From assembly GCF_009729555.1 (NCBI RefSeq), contig NZ_WODC01000001.1:620001-684000 (forward strand): a stretch of DNA of 64,000 nucleotides, written 5' to 3'. Numbering within the stretch: position 1 is the first letter of the stretch; every line of letters begins with the position of its first letter. The notes under the pieces are model-generated. The model was not told the origin of the DNA. It worked only from the letters and a program-made list of their open reading frames with translations, and did no database searches. Origin of the DNA: Pseudodesulfovibrio alkaliphilus (GTDB taxonomy: Bacteria; Desulfobacterota; Desulfovibrionia; Desulfovibrionales; Desulfovibrionaceae). Position numbers and translations under genes: made by a program. Shown here one piece after another: positions 44,708-54,430 of the stretch.

Positions 44708-46369
44708 ATGCGCAGCAAGATTATGACCGCCGGGCTGGAAAAAGCCCCGCACCGTTCGCTTCTCCACGCCAGCGGCCTGACCAGGGAGGAGCTGGCCCGC
44801 CCCCTCATCGGCGTGTGCAACAGCGCCAACGAGATTATCCCGGGTCATGTCCATCTCCACACCATAGCCAAAGCCGTCAAGGACGGCGTCCGCATGGCAG
44901 GCGGCACCCCCCTGGAATTTCCGGCCATCGGCGTGTGCGACGGGCTGGCCATGAACCACGAGGGAATGCGCATGTCCCTGCCCAGCCGCGAGATCATCGC
45001 CGACTCGGTGGAAATCATGGCCACGGCCCATCCCTTCGACGCCCTGGTCTGCATCACCAACTGCGACAAGATCGTGCCCGGCATGCTCATGGCCATCCTG
45101 CGCCTGAACATACCGGCCGTCATCGTCTCGGGCGGCCCCATGCTGGCGGGCCGCAGGAAGAGCGCGGACCTGATCACGGTCTTCGAGGGCGTGGGGCGTG
45201 TCAGAACCGGGGCCATGGACGAGGCAGAACTGGCCGCCCTGGAGGAGACCGCCTGCCCCACCTGCGGCTCGTGCGCAGGCATGTTCACGGCCAACTCCAT
45301 GAACTGTCTGTCCGAGTCCATCGGTCTGGCCCTGCCGGGCAACGGCACCATTCCGGCAGTGATGTCGGCCAGGGTTCGGCTGGCCAAGCGGAGCGGAATG
45401 CAGGTCATGGAAATGCTCGAGCGCAACATCCGTCCACGCGACATCGTCACGGAAAAATCCGTGCATAACGCCGTGACCATGGACATGGCCCTTGGCTGCT
45501 CCACCAACACCACCCTGCACCTGCCCGCCCTCTTTGCCGAGGCAGGACTGGATTTGCACCTTGAAATGTTCAACGAGATCAGCAAGAAGACGCCCAACCT
45601 CTGCAAGCTCTCCCCGGCCGGGCCGCACTACATAGAGGATCTCAACGAGGCGGGCGGCATCCCCGGCGTCATGAGCGAGCTGGTCAAGCGCGACCTGCTC
45701 CACCTCGACGTGATGACCGTCACCGGCAAGACCCTGGGCGAGAACCTCAAGGAGCTTGATGCCAAGGTCCTCAACCATGACATTGTCCGGTCCGTGGACG
45801 CCCCTTATTCCGAAGAGGGCGGCATCGCCATCCTCTACGGCAACATCGCGCCCGAGGGGTGCTGCGTGAAGCAGTCGGCCGTGGCCCCGGAGATGATGGT
45901 CAACACCGGCACTGCCAGGGTCTTCCACTCCGAGGAGGAAAGCGTGCAGGCCATTATGGGCGGCGAGATCAAGGCTGGAGACGTGGTGGTGGTTCTTTAC
46001 GAAGGTCCAAGGGGCGGGCCGGGCATGCGCGAGATGCTCACGCCCACCTCGGCCATTGCGGGCATGGGCCTTGGCGAGTCCGTGGCATTGATCACTGACG
46101 GCAGGTTTTCGGGCGGCACCCGTGGCGCGGCCATCGGCCATGTCTCGCCCGAAGCGGCCGCAGGCGGCCCGGTGGGCCTGATCCGCGACGGCGACAAAAT
46201 CGCCATCGACATTCCGGCCCGGTCCATCACCCTGCTGGTGGACGACGCAGAGCTTGAGAAGCGACGCAGCACCTTCAAGCCCGTGGTCAAGGAGATCGCC
46301 TCCCCCTTCCTGCGCCGTTACGCAAAGCTCGTCACATCTGCCTCGCGGGGCGCGGTCTTCGAGCGCTGA
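44708..46369 (+). CDS. ilvD: Dihydroxy-acid dehydratase
   Basis: A 553-residue Fe-S dehydratase for branched-chain amino acid synthesis. The cluster-ligand motifs [12 protein letters not shown] and [19 protein letters not shown] are present, as are [13 protein letters not shown] and the C-terminal [25 protein letters not shown]. Length is normal. ATG 44708 with GAAGGAG upstream. Monocistronic with a strong terminator. The upstream TTGACA may be its promoter; no leader peptide or attenuator was seen. Confidence 0.97.
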   Translation: MRSKIMTAGLEKAPHRSLLHASGLTREELARPLIGVCNSANEIIPGHVHLHTIAKAVKDGVRMAGGTPLEFPAIGVCDGLAMNHEGMRMSLPSREIIADSVEIMATAHPFDALVCITNCDKIVPGMLMAILRLNIPAVIVSGGPMLAGRRKSADLITVFEGVGRVRTGAMDEAELAALEETACPTCGSCAGMFTANSMNCLSESIGLALPGNGTIPAVMSARVRLAKRSGMQVMEMLERNIRPRDIVTEKSVHNAVTMDMALGCSTNTTLHLPALFAEAGLDLHLEMFNEISKKTPNLCKLSPAGPHYIEDLNEAGGIPGVMSELVKRDLLHLDVMTVTGKTLGENLKELDAKVLNHDIVRSVDAPYSEEGGIAILYGNIAPEGCCVKQSAVAPEMMVNTGTARVFHSEEESVQAIMGGEIKAGDVVVVLYEGPRGGPGMREMLTPTSAIAGMGLGESVALITDGRFSGGTRGAAIGHVSPEAAAGGPVGLIRDGDKIAIDIPARSITLLVDDAELEKRRSTFKPVVKEIASPFLRRYAKLVTSASRGAVFER

Positions 46370-46393
46370 CCCTGCGCAGACGAACTCTCAAAG

Positions 46394-46427
46394 ACCGGCC
46401 GGAGCCACGCCCCGGCCGGTTTTTTTT
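46394..46427 (+). terminator. Rho-independent terminator of ilvD
   Basis: Stem ACCGGCCGG/CCGGCCGGT (46394-46402 with 46412-46420) followed by seven to eight T. Confidence 0.88.
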
Positions 46428-46429
46428 CG

Positions 46430-47116
46430 TCATGCGGCCAGGGAACCGGCCTCGCAGCCCACCAGGGGCTCAAGCCTCGGGGCAGCCGACCGGAACGCCT
46501 CCACCACACGCGGATCGAACTGGGCGCCCGAACAACGGATGATTTCGTCGTGGGCCCGGTCGAAGCTGCGCGACTTGCGGTAGGGACGATCCTGGAGCAT
46601 GGCCGACAGCGAGTCGGCCAGGGCGATGATACGCGCCCCCAACGGGATGGCAACGCCCTTGAGGCCATAGGGGTATCCTGCCCCGTCGTATCGCTCGTGG
46701 TGATGCAGGACCATGTCCACCACCCCGAGATTGTTCAGGGAAAGCACCGGGCGCAGGATGTCTGCCCCGGCCTGGGGATGTCTGCGGATGGCCTGCCACT
46801 CGCAGGGTGTCAGAACTCCGCGCTTTCCGAGCACTGCATCAGGCACGCCGATCTTGCCTATGTCGTGCAGATGTCCTGCCACATGGATGATCCCGGCCTG
46901 CGACACCGACAGCCCCAGCTCCAGGGCCAGCTCCTGGGAAACCCGCGCAACCTCGTCGGAGTGGCGCCGGGTGGTCTGGTCCTTGGCGTCGATGGCAAAT
47001 CCCAGCGATTCTGCAAACTGATGCAGCACCGTGGTCACGAAATGGGCAGAGCACCCACAACCGGCATCCAGCGCCTTGGGTCCGCTGCCGCCGGGATACC
47101 TGGCGGGTTCACGCAT
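46430..47116 (-). CDS. HD-GYP domain protein (putative c-di-GMP phosphodiesterase)
   Basis: A 228-residue stand-alone HD-GYP protein: His52, HDIGK at 84-88, a His cluster HHHERYDGAGYPYGLKG (138-154) containing the GYP signature, and the ADxxxxMxxDRPYR motif near 167-180. HD-GYP enzymes hydrolyse cyclic di-GMP or related cyclic dinucleotides. No sensor domain is attached; the first 30 residues contain three Cys. ATG 47116 with AGGAGG. A Fur-like box lies 93 bp upstream, which would make it iron-regulated. Confidence 0.9.
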   Translation of the reverse strand: MREPARYPGGSGPKALDAGCGCSAHFVTTVLHQFAESLGFAIDAKDQTTRRHSDEVARVSQELALELGLSVSQAGIIHVAGHLHDIGKIGVPDAVLGKRGVLTPCEWQAIRRHPQAGADILRPVLSLNNLGVVDMVLHHHERYDGAGYPYGLKGVAIPLGARIIALADSLSAMLQDRPYRKSRSFDRAHDEIIRCSGAQFDPRVVEAFRSAAPRLEPLVGCEAGSLAA

Positions 47117-47208
47117 TGATACCTCCTGAAGCGATCTGGAAAAACAGAGCAACCACACTTGGCGCGGACCCCATCCTCCGGATTCCGCACCAGGGCACTA
47201 TATTGATT

Positions 47209-47225
47209 ATGAAAATCAATTTCAA
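47209..47225. promoter_or_regulatory. Candidate Fur box upstream of the HD-GYP gene
   Basis: ATGAAAATCAATTTCAA matches the Desulfovibrio Fur-box consensus I recall (WTGAAAATNATTTTCAW) with one mismatch. It lies in an AT-rich patch 93 bp before the HD-GYP start. Confidence 0.6.
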
Positions 47226-47259
47226 CAAATTTCTGGCACGTTTTTTGGCCGTACACAGC

Positions 47260-47296
47260 AAAAGCCGACCCGCCCGGCCAATGCGGGCGGATCGGC
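47260..47296 (-). terminator. Terminator of the phoR-pit-DUF47 operon
   Basis: Stem of about 13 bp with one mismatch (GCCGACCCGCCCG against CGGGCGGATCGGC); on the minus strand it is followed by TTTT. Lies 24 bp after the DUF47 stop. Confidence 0.7.
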
Positions 47297-47319
47297 AAGA
47301 GCCGGGATGTCTCGCGGGG

Positions 47320-47994
47320 CTACCGGGCGATCATGGACCGCAGAAAGTCGGCACAATTTTCAGTATTGTGCGCCATGTCGTCCAGGCAGCCAATGAAGTG
47401 CAGGATCTGGTAGATGTCCTTGAACGGGATGTCCTTGGCGTAGACGGATTTCTGAAGCTCGTTCTTGAGGGTGCGGACATTCTCGCGCTCGCGGCGCACC
47501 TTGCAATAGAGGTTCTTGGTGCCGTCGCGATCCAGCGACTCGCCGTTGACCAGGGCGATGGTGGCCTCCAGCGCCGGGCCGAGCAGAATGGTGGTCCGCT
47601 CCACGGCGTCGAGCAGATAGATGAGATCCTTCTGAATATCCTCGGGAATATCCACCTTGCGCATGGCCAGCCAGTGCAGGGCCTCCTGGGCCGAGTCCAG
47701 GATGTTGTCCTGGCTTTTGGTGTAGCTCAGGAACAGGGGTTTTTCCACGGGCATGAACAGTCCCCGAGGCAGGTGGTTACGGATGTTGCGCTTGATGACA
47801 TCGGCGTGGTTCTCGATCTCGTCAATGGTCCGCGTGAGTTCCTCGAACTCCCGGCACACCCCGCCGCCCACATAGCATTCCAGCGACTCGTCGATGGTGG
47901 CGATGCACTCGGCGATCTTGTTGTAATGTTCGACCAGCCCTTCCATGGGGTCCCTCTTGGCGAGAAGACCGAAAAACGGCAACCTGATGGACAT
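47320..47994 (-). CDS. DUF47/PhoU-like protein paired with Pit transporter
   Basis: A 224-residue helical PhoU-like protein of the DUF47 family (TIGR00153). DUF47 genes are typically adjacent to Pit phosphate transporters and are thought to modulate them. The N-terminal FFGLLAKRDPMEGLVEHYNKIAEC and EIENHADVIKRNIRNHLP segments are characteristic. ATG 47994 has GAGGG. It lies 41 bp after the pit gene. Confidence 0.92.
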   Translation of the reverse strand: MSIRLPFFGLLAKRDPMEGLVEHYNKIAECIATIDESLECYVGGGVCREFEELTRTIDEIENHADVIKRNIRNHLPRGLFMPVEKPLFLSYTKSQDNILDSAQEALHWLAMRKVDIPEDIQKDLIYLLDAVERTTILLGPALEATIALVNGESLDRDGTKNLYCKVRRERENVRTLKNELQKSVYAKDIPFKDIYQILHFIGCLDDMAHNTENCADFLRSMIAR

Positions 47995-48035
47995 ATTTCT
48001 ACCCTCGTGAAAGTTTGTTCAAAAATTAGTGTGGC

Positions 48036-49274
48036 CTAGCTGTAACACAACCACTTGAGCAGCACAAAGAAAATGATACTGGTCAGGGCGGCGATGGGCA
48101 CGGTAGCCACCCAGTAGGCCACGATGCGCAGCAGCACCCGGAAATCCACGGCCTTGAAACCGCGGGCCAGCCCCACACCGACCACGCCGCCCACGGCCGC
48201 ATGGGTGGTGGAGACCGGCAGGCCGAGGTTCGAGGCCACCAGCACGGTGGAGGCCGCCCCAAAGTCCACGGCAAAGCCGCGGGTGTTGGTCAGGGTGGTG
48301 ATCTTCTGGCCCACGGTCGCCATGACCTTGTGCCCGAGGATGCTGATGCCAAAGGCGATGCCAAACCCGCCGAGCACCAGCATGGAGGTGGGGATTTCCG
48401 CCTGGGCGAAAAGCGCATGTTCCTTGGCTATCAGATAGATGACCGCCACGGGACCTATGGCGTTGGCCACGTCGTTGGCCCCCTGTGCCAGGGCCACGTA
48501 ACAGGAAGTGCCCACCTGCATCCGGCGAAAGACCAACTCCACGCCCTCGGCCCCCTCCTCTTCGTCCATGACCATCCTGCCCACCGCCAGCCTGCCCAGG
48601 AACCATGTCACCATGGACAGGGCCGCGGCCAGGGTCAGGGCGGTCAGCCAATGCAGTTCGAGCGATTTGCCCGCCGGGGTTTTGTAGAGAAAGGAGAGCG
48701 CGATGAGGGAGACGGTAAAGGCGGCCCAGATGGGAGCCCATCGCTTGGCCTGCCGGATGAACTGTTTTTTGTAGAGGATGTATTTTCGAATGTGGGAGAA
48801 GACGCAGAAGGCGATGGTGGCGGCGAAGAACGGCGAAATGATCCAGGAGAGAACGATGCCGCCTATCTTGAGCCAGTTGACCACATCGGGGCCGCCCACC
48901 ACCAGCCCGAACCCCATTATCGCCCCGACGATGGAATGGGTGGACGAGACGGGCAGCGATGTGAGCGTGGCGATGAGCATCCATGTCGCTGCCGCGAGCA
49001 GGGCCGCGAACATGCCGATCATCATCAGCTTCGGGTCCGAGATGGCCGAAGCGTTGATAATGCCCTTGCTCACGGTGGCCGTGACGTGGGAGCCCATGAA
49101 CACGGCCCCGACGAAGTTGAGGATGCTGGCGATGAACACTGCCTGACGCACGGTGATGGCGCGTGCGCCCACGGCCGAGGCCATGGAGTTGGCCACGTCG
49201 TTGGCCCCCAGGTTGAAGGCCATGAGAAAGCCCGCGCCCAGCGACAGGTAGAAGAAAAGATCGTAGATATCCAT
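48036..49274 (-). CDS. pit: Low-affinity phosphate transporter, Pit family
   Basis: A 412-residue inner-membrane symporter with about ten TM segments and the duplicated Pit signatures GANDVANSMASAVG and GANDVANAIGPVAV. Also conserved are LPVSSTHSIVG and LPVSTTHAAVG. It carries metal-phosphate with protons. The adjacent DUF47 and PhoR genes fit a phosphate locus. ATG 49274. Confidence 0.95.
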   Translation of the reverse strand: MDIYDLFFYLSLGAGFLMAFNLGANDVANSMASAVGARAITVRQAVFIASILNFVGAVFMGSHVTATVSKGIINASAISDPKLMMIGMFAALLAAATWMLIATLTSLPVSSTHSIVGAIMGFGLVVGGPDVVNWLKIGGIVLSWIISPFFAATIAFCVFSHIRKYILYKKQFIRQAKRWAPIWAAFTVSLIALSFLYKTPAGKSLELHWLTALTLAAALSMVTWFLGRLAVGRMVMDEEEGAEGVELVFRRMQVGTSCYVALAQGANDVANAIGPVAVIYLIAKEHALFAQAEIPTSMLVLGGFGIAFGISILGHKVMATVGQKITTLTNTRGFAVDFGAASTVLVASNLGLPVSTTHAAVGGVVGVGLARGFKAVDFRVLLRIVAYWVATVPIAALTSIIFFVLLKWLCYS

Positions 49275-49302
49275 TGTATGGCCCCTCTTGCGAGGGTGTT
49301 GG

Positions 49303-51117
49303 TTAGACGTTGACCGGCCGATCCATGGCTGGCTTGTTCAGACGAAAGCAGAACCTGGCTCCCCGGGTGTCCTCCCCGTAGCCGTCATGCCAGATTTCGC
49401 CCTCGAAATTCCGCACGATGCGGCGGCAGATGGCCAGCCCCAGGCCCGAGCTGCCGGCACCGTCGATTGTGTTCTCGTCCACACGGTAAAAACGCTCGAA
49501 GACCTTGAAGCTGTGCTCCCGCGAGATGCCCGGCCCCTGGTCCTCGACGCAGAAGACGATGGATTCGCCGTCGTCCTCGGCACTCAGAGTGATCACCCCG
49601 CCCTCGGGGCTGTACTTGACCGCGTTATTGAGCAGATTGTGAAAGACGTGCAGCAGCCCGTCGGCCTCGGCCATGACGAACATCTCGTCCTCGGGGGTGC
49701 GGCTTCTCAATGCAATGGAACGCTCGGCGGCCCAGGGGGTGACATCGGCCACGGCCCGTCCCATGCTCTCGCGCCCGGAAACCGGCGAGAGCGCAAACGC
49801 CTCGCCCACCTGCTCGGACCGAGCCAGGGCGAGCATGCTGGAGATGACCTTGTCCATGTGGTCGGCGTTCTTGAGGATGATTTCGAGAAACTGGCGGCCG
49901 CCCTCGGGGTTGGCGGGCGGATTGTCGAGGAGGGTTTCGGAGTAGCCTTTGATGGATGTCAGCGGTGTTCGCAATTGGTGGGAGGCGTTGGCCACGAAAT
50001 CCTTGAGGCTCTTCTCGCTGCGCTTCATCTGGGTGATGTCGTAAAAGACCAGGATGACCTTGCGCACTCCCTTGTGATCGAAAAAGGGCACCCCGCTGAC
50101 CTCCACGGTGCGCGAATCCATCAGGTCGATCTGGACCGTGGCCTCGTTCACGCCTGCGTCAGGCCCCTGCTCGGCCAGCAGCCGGTCGGCCAGATCCTGA
50201 ATCTCGAAGCGGCGTGTGACCTCGATGGGGGTGCGCCCCACGGTGCTGGCGGGCAGGTTGAACATCTCGTCAAGCGCCCCGTTGAAGGACTCGATGCGGC
50301 CAGCGGCGTCAAGGGTCATGACCCCTTCGCGCATGCCGTCGAACACGGCCTGGAGCTGACCCTTTTGATCCTCGATGATACGCACGTTGCGCTCGATGGA
50401 CTGGGCCATGGCGTTGACCGACTGGGCCAGGGGCTTGAACTCGCCGCCCGGCAGGGCGCGCAGGCGCTTGGCATAGTCGCCGTCGCCGATGGCCCTGGCC
50501 AGCTCGGAAAACGCCGTGATGTCCCGGCTCATGTTCCGCGACATGACCGCGCTCACGACTCCTGCGAAAATCAGGGTGATGAAGAATATCCAGGAAAAGT
50601 TCTCGCGCAGTGAGCCGAGCCGGGCGTTGACCGTGGAGATGGGCACGGCCAGGCGCAGCACTCCGGGCGCAATGCCCGGAACGTCCTCGGCCCGAACAGC
50701 CACGTAGAGCATGTCCTTGTGCACGGTGCCCGAGTAGCGAACATCGGTTCCTCGCTCGCCCTCCATCGCCGCCGCCACCTCGGGCCGCGCACTGTGGTCG
50801 TCCACCGACCCAAGCTCGGCGTACGGCACGTCCGAGTCGGCCGCCACCCTTCCCTCCACGATGTAGGTGAGCCGAACGCCCAGCTTGAGCCCCAGCGCCT
50901 CCACCAGCCCGGCGAACTCCCGCTCAGAGCCAAAGGGCGGGTGGTTCTCCACCAGCCACTTGAGGGCATCGAGTTCGTGAAGGGAACGGCGCTCGGTCTC
51001 GCGCACCAGATCGCTGCCCACGATGCTGGTGGTGTAAAAAAAGACCACGGCCAGGACCACGAGCAGCAGCGCCCAGGTCCACAGCAGGATGCGCATTTGA
51101 AAGGAACGAAGCTTCAT
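49303..51117 (-). CDS. phoR: PhoR-like sensor histidine kinase
   Basis: A 604-residue membrane histidine kinase: TM1 about 9-29, a periplasmic domain to about 160, TM2 about 165-185, HAMP, a PAS domain (about 245-360), HisKA with His380 (FVANASHQLRTPLTSIKGY) and HATPase_c with FERFYRVDENT and GSSGLGLAICRRIV, typical of PhoR. No phoB-like regulator is adjacent. The start is set at ATG 51117; MSPPNDK at 51153 is an alternative. Downstream are pit and DUF47, and upstream are Pho-box-like repeats, so autoregulation by PhoB is likely. Confidence 0.85.
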   Translation of the reverse strand: MKLRSFQMRILLWTWALLLVVLAVVFFYTTSIVGSDLVRETERRSLHELDALKWLVENHPPFGSEREFAGLVEALGLKLGVRLTYIVEGRVAADSDVPYAELGSVDDHSARPEVAAAMEGERGTDVRYSGTVHKDMLYVAVRAEDVPGIAPGVLRLAVPISTVNARLGSLRENFSWIFFITLIFAGVVSAVMSRNMSRDITAFSELARAIGDGDYAKRLRALPGGEFKPLAQSVNAMAQSIERNVRIIEDQKGQLQAVFDGMREGVMTLDAAGRIESFNGALDEMFNLPASTVGRTPIEVTRRFEIQDLADRLLAEQGPDAGVNEATVQIDLMDSRTVEVSGVPFFDHKGVRKVILVFYDITQMKRSEKSLKDFVANASHQLRTPLTSIKGYSETLLDNPPANPEGGRQFLEIILKNADHMDKVISSMLALARSEQVGEAFALSPVSGRESMGRAVADVTPWAAERSIALRSRTPEDEMFVMAEADGLLHVFHNLLNNAVKYSPEGGVITLSAEDDGESIVFCVEDQGPGISREHSFKVFERFYRVDENTIDGAGSSGLGLAICRRIVRNFEGEIWHDGYGEDTRGARFCFRLNKPAMDRPVNV

Positions 51118-51191
51118 CCATCTTGCTCCGGGTTTGTCGTTTGGCGGGGACATCGACGCTCCGGCTGATCCCGCCGCACGACGCCCGCGCT

Positions 51192-51220
51192 CTGTAACAC
51201 AATCGTCACTGAAATGTAAT
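51192..51220 (+). promoter_or_regulatory. Pho-box-like direct repeats
   Basis: CTGTAAC, TCGTCAC and ATGTAAT repeat at exact 11-bp intervals. The E. coli PhoB box is CTGTCAT repeated every 11 bp. Confidence 0.5.
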
Positions 51221-51230
51221 GTCTTATCGC

Positions 51231-51248
51231 GTTACAGTTCTGTGACAA
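51231..51248 (-). promoter_or_regulatory. Pho-box-like direct repeat before phoR
   Basis: On the minus strand TTGTCAC-AGAA-CTGTAAC, two half-sites with 11-bp spacing facing phoR, 114 bp before its start. Confidence 0.55.
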
Positions 51249-51274
51249 GAAGTTTTGCCAACCATACCGGAATA

Positions 51275-51314
51275 TTGTCGCAATCTTGTGACGCTGTGCG
51301 CCAGTTTTTGTCAC
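51275..51314 (+). promoter_or_regulatory. Pho-box-like repeats before the chemoreceptor
   Basis: TTGTCGC (51275), TTGTGAC (51286) and TTGTCAC (51308) are spaced 11 and 22 bp; the array ends 20 bp before TATAAT at 51335. Confidence 0.5.
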
Positions 51315-51334
51315 GCTCTCCGGTTGGCTCTTTT

Positions 51335-51340
51335 TATAAT
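51335..51340 (+). promoter_or_regulatory. Candidate -10 box of the chemoreceptor
   Basis: TATAAT in an AT-rich patch about 95 bp before the ATG, with the Pho-like array upstream in place of a good -35. Confidence 0.5.
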
Positions 51341-51434
51341 TCCCCTCACGCATTCACGGGAGTATCTGCGAGGAATAAACCGGGAAAAGACCTTTGTCCC
51401 GCCAAACCATCACCATGCTTTGCAGGAGGGTACC

Positions 51435-53105
51435 ATGCGCCTCAGGGACATAAGAATCGGCTTGAAACTCTCGCTCATCTTCAGCCTTCTGGCCGTGTTG
51501 CTCGTGGCCGCAGGCATTGTCGGCGTCATGGGCAACCGCGCCATCCATGGCGACCTTGAGGACGTTTTCGAAATCCGGCTGCCCGGCATGAACCTGCTCC
51601 TTGAGGCGGATCGCGACCTGCACCAGCTGCTAGTGGCCGAGCGTTCCCTGGCCTACGCAGCGCCGGGCTCACCCGAGTATGCCCGGCTGATGAAGGAATA
51701 CGAGGAAAACCTCGAGCAGACCGTCCGACGCTTCGGCATGTACGCGGCCAAGGCCACCTCGCCCGGGGAGCAGGCCATCATCCCGCAGTTCCATGCCGCC
51801 ATACGCGAATGGGAGCCCATCTCCCGCCGCGTACTGGCCGGATTTGCCGCAGGAACTCCCGAGAGCCAGGCCGCGGCCGTAACCCTCACCCTGGGCGAGG
51901 CATCGGTCAAGTTCGAGGCCATGCGCGGCCACATCGACAAGCTCACGGACATCATCCTCGACCTCGCGGAAGAGGACAGCAACAGCGCGGCCGAAGTCTA
52001 CGAGAGCAACCTGATCATCCTGATCTGTACCATCCTCTTCGGCCTGATCGCGGGCGGGCTGATGACCTTTGTCATCGCCCGCACCATCACCGGGCCGGTG
52101 ACCCGGAGCATGGCCCTGGCCTCGGCCATGGCCGAGGGCGACATGACCCGCGATATCGACATTGACCAGAAGGACGAGGTGGGCAACCTCGCCGCCGCCC
52201 TCAACCGCATGGTCTCGCGCCTGCGCACCGTGGTTCTGGACGTGCAGGAGGCCTCGGCCAACGTCACTGCCGGGTCCGAGGAGTTGTCGTCCTCCTCCCA
52301 GACCCTGTCTCATGGGGCCACCCAGCAGGCAGCCGGGGTTGAGGAAATCTCCTCGTCCATGGAACAGATGGCCTCCAACATCCGCCAAAACGCGGAAAAC
52401 GCCACGGAAACGGAAAAAATCGCCCGCTCGGTGTCCGTGGACGCCGAGGAAGGCGGCAAGGCCGTGGCCCAGACCGTCAGCGCCATGAAGCTCATCGCCG
52501 AGAAGATTTCCATCATTGAGGAGATAGCCCGTCAGACCAACCTGCTGGCACTCAACGCGGCCATCGAGGCGGCACGCGCCGGGGAACATGGCAAGGGATT
52601 CGCCGTGGTGGCCGCGGAGGTGCGCAAGCTGGCCGAGCGCAGCGGCGCGGCCGCAGGAGAGATCAGCGAGCTGTCCTCAACCAGCGTGCAGGTGGCGGAA
52701 AAGGCCGGGACCATGCTCGGCAAGATGGTGCCCGACATACAGCGCACGGCAGGGCTGATACAGGAGATTTCCGCCGCCAGCCACGAACAGGACGCTGGCG
52801 CGGCCCAGATCAATCGCGCCATTCAGGACCTGGACAGCGTCATCCAGCAAAACGCCTCTGTCTCGGAAGAGACCGCTTCCAGCGCCGAGGAGATGAGCGC
52901 CCAGGCCGAACAGTTGCAGCAGGCCATCTCCTTCTTCAGGCTCTCAGGCAGTGCAAAGACGCGCCCCGCCCGCACGGCGCAACGCTCCCGGCCGACCCCC
53001 GAGCTACCGGCCAGCGCACCCGCCGCCGCGGCAGACCGGACCAGGAACGCGGGCATGGCCCTGAACATGGGCGCGGACAAGGACGAAGACTTCGAGCGGT
53101 TCTGA
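51435..53105 (+). CDS. Methyl-accepting chemotaxis protein (4HB type)
   Basis: A 556-residue chemoreceptor: TM1 about 11-33, a four-helix-bundle sensory domain (about 35-190) rich in helical charged segments, TM2 about 193-215, HAMP (about 215-270), and a signalling domain with tip [48 protein letters not shown]. The C-terminus DFERF matches the CheR-tether pattern. ATG 51435 has CAGGAGGG. Its upstream region holds Pho-box-like repeats, so it may be a phosphate-starvation-induced receptor. Signalling domain nearly identical in the tip to the receptor at 42759. Confidence 0.93.
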   Translation: MRLRDIRIGLKLSLIFSLLAVLLVAAGIVGVMGNRAIHGDLEDVFEIRLPGMNLLLEADRDLHQLLVAERSLAYAAPGSPEYARLMKEYEENLEQTVRRFGMYAAKATSPGEQAIIPQFHAAIREWEPISRRVLAGFAAGTPESQAAAVTLTLGEASVKFEAMRGHIDKLTDIILDLAEEDSNSAAEVYESNLIILICTILFGLIAGGLMTFVIARTITGPVTRSMALASAMAEGDMTRDIDIDQKDEVGNLAAALNRMVSRLRTVVLDVQEASANVTAGSEELSSSSQTLSHGATQQAAGVEEISSSMEQMASNIRQNAENATETEKIARSVSVDAEEGGKAVAQTVSAMKLIAEKISIIEEIARQTNLLALNAAIEAARAGEHGKGFAVVAAEVRKLAERSGAAAGEISELSSTSVQVAEKAGTMLGKMVPDIQRTAGLIQEISAASHEQDAGAAQINRAIQDLDSVIQQNASVSEETASSAEEMSAQAEQLQQAISFFRLSGSAKTRPARTAQRSRPTPELPASAPAAAADRTRNAGMALNMGADKDEDFERF

Positions 53106-53179
53106 GCGGACCGGACCGGGCAGGAAGCCCATGGGCGGGGGCTATCGCCAAACAGCGGCGGCCCTTGCCCCCGGCCCGG

Positions 53180-54262
53180 TCATTCGACACCCGAAACGAC
53201 GACCCCGTCCTTATCGGCTCCTTGCTCCAGCACCACCCGCCGCCTGGGCAGGGCCTGGGGATGATTGGCCCTGAGATACGCGATGAGCCCCTCGCGGACC
53301 AGGCAGCGAAGGTCCCAGGCCCGCGAGGCGTCCGAGGCGCTGACCAGGGCCCGGACGGTCATGGTCTCTGGTCCGGCCTCTGTCACCTGGAGCACGCAGG
53401 TCTTGCCGTTCCACAGCTCCCCCGCCTCCCGGCACAGCCTGAGCAGCTCCTCGCGCAGCGGACCCAGCGGCGTGGCATAATCCACATGCAGAAAGACCGG
53501 GCCGAGAATCTCGGCGCTTTTGCGCGTCCAGTTCTGGAACGGGGTATCGAGAAAGTAGGTGATGGGCACCACCAGCCGACGCATGTCCCATATCCTGACC
53601 ACCACATAGGTGAAAGTGATCTCCTCGATGCGGCCCCACTCCCCTTCGACGATGACCACGTCGTCAAGGTTGATGGGATGGGTCAGGGCTATCTGGATGC
53701 CCGCGATGACAGACCCGAAGGTCTTTTGGGCCGAAAGGCCGAGCACGATGGAAAGCACCCCCGCAGAAGCCAGCAGCGTCCCGCCGAGCATGCGGAAGCG
53801 CTCGAACTGCATGAGCACCCCGGCCAGCGCCCCCAGCCAGATGAGAACCACCACGATGCGCTGGAGCACCTTGACCTTGGTGTGCACCTGCCGCGCACCC
53901 AGGTTGTCGGCCACGGACACATCGTATTTCCAGTCCACCAGCACGGCGAGTCCCCGGCAAACAAGGGTCATGGCCCAGGCCGCGAGCAGCACCCATGCGC
54001 CGCCGATGAGCGAAAGGGCCAGGGAGGCGACCCCCGGTTCCAACGCGCCCATCGGAACCAGGGCGGACAGGGCGGCCAGAGCGGCCACCGCCAGGGCAAG
54101 AGGGGCGACCTTGGGCGTCATCTCCGTGGCCAGCATGGTCCAGAGGCGGTCGCTGCCGCCCCGCTTGGCCCGAAGCCAACGCATGGCCGCGACGCACCCG
54201 GCCAGCACGGCGGCCGCAGCCGCAGCCCTCAGGGCCCAGCCCAGGATGTTCAGCGGTTCCAT
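53180..54262 (-). CDS. MscS-family mechanosensitive channel
   Basis: A 360-residue inner-membrane protein with four to five TM segments, a pore-lining helix region (LASAGVLSIVLGLSAQKTFGSVIAGIQIALTHPINLDDVVIVEGEWGRIEEITFTYVVVRIWD) that is the MscS signature, then the beta and alpha/beta domains. It releases solutes on membrane tension. ATG 54262 with GGAGG. Convergent with the chemoreceptor gene. Confidence 0.92.
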   Translation of the reverse strand: MEPLNILGWALRAAAAAAVLAGCVAAMRWLRAKRGGSDRLWTMLATEMTPKVAPLALAVAALAALSALVPMGALEPGVASLALSLIGGAWVLLAAWAMTLVCRGLAVLVDWKYDVSVADNLGARQVHTKVKVLQRIVVVLIWLGALAGVLMQFERFRMLGGTLLASAGVLSIVLGLSAQKTFGSVIAGIQIALTHPINLDDVVIVEGEWGRIEEITFTYVVVRIWDMRRLVVPITYFLDTPFQNWTRKSAEILGPVFLHVDYATPLGPLREELLRLCREAGELWNGKTCVLQVTEAGPETMTVRALVSASDASRAWDLRCLVREGLIAYLRANHPQALPRRRVVLEQGADKDGVVVSGVE

Positions 54263-54370
54263 GGTTCCTCCGTGGGTTTGGCCCGCCCGCAGTCTTGCGG
54301 GCAAGGGCACGGCGCCTCAAGCATACCAGACATGCCCGCCCTGTCCAGCCGGACCCATACATGACGAAAC

Positions 54371-54397
54371 GCCCGCCTCCCTTGTCGGGGGGCGGGC
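54371..54397 (-). terminator. Possible terminator after the RRM gene
   Basis: Inverted repeat GCCCGCC...GGCGGGC (arms of 7-8 bp) with a short, weakly T-rich tail on the minus strand. Confidence 0.4.
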
Positions 54398-54430
54398 GCC
54401 GTATATCAGGACGGATCCTTATCTACGGAA

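Larger units (their letters stand above)
51118..51434. other. Divergent intergenic region with phosphate-box array, 317 bp
   Basis: Lies between phoR and a chemoreceptor. It is AT-rich and holds Pho-box-like direct repeats at 51192-51220 and 51275-51314 (plus strand) and 51231-51248 (minus strand), and a plus-strand TATAAT at 51335-51340. Confidence 0.6.

Noticed and set aside
47235-47253. Sigma-54-like -24/-12 site (TGGCACG then TTGG)
   Set aside because: On the plus strand it would read into the end of a convergent gene, and the -12 box is imperfect.
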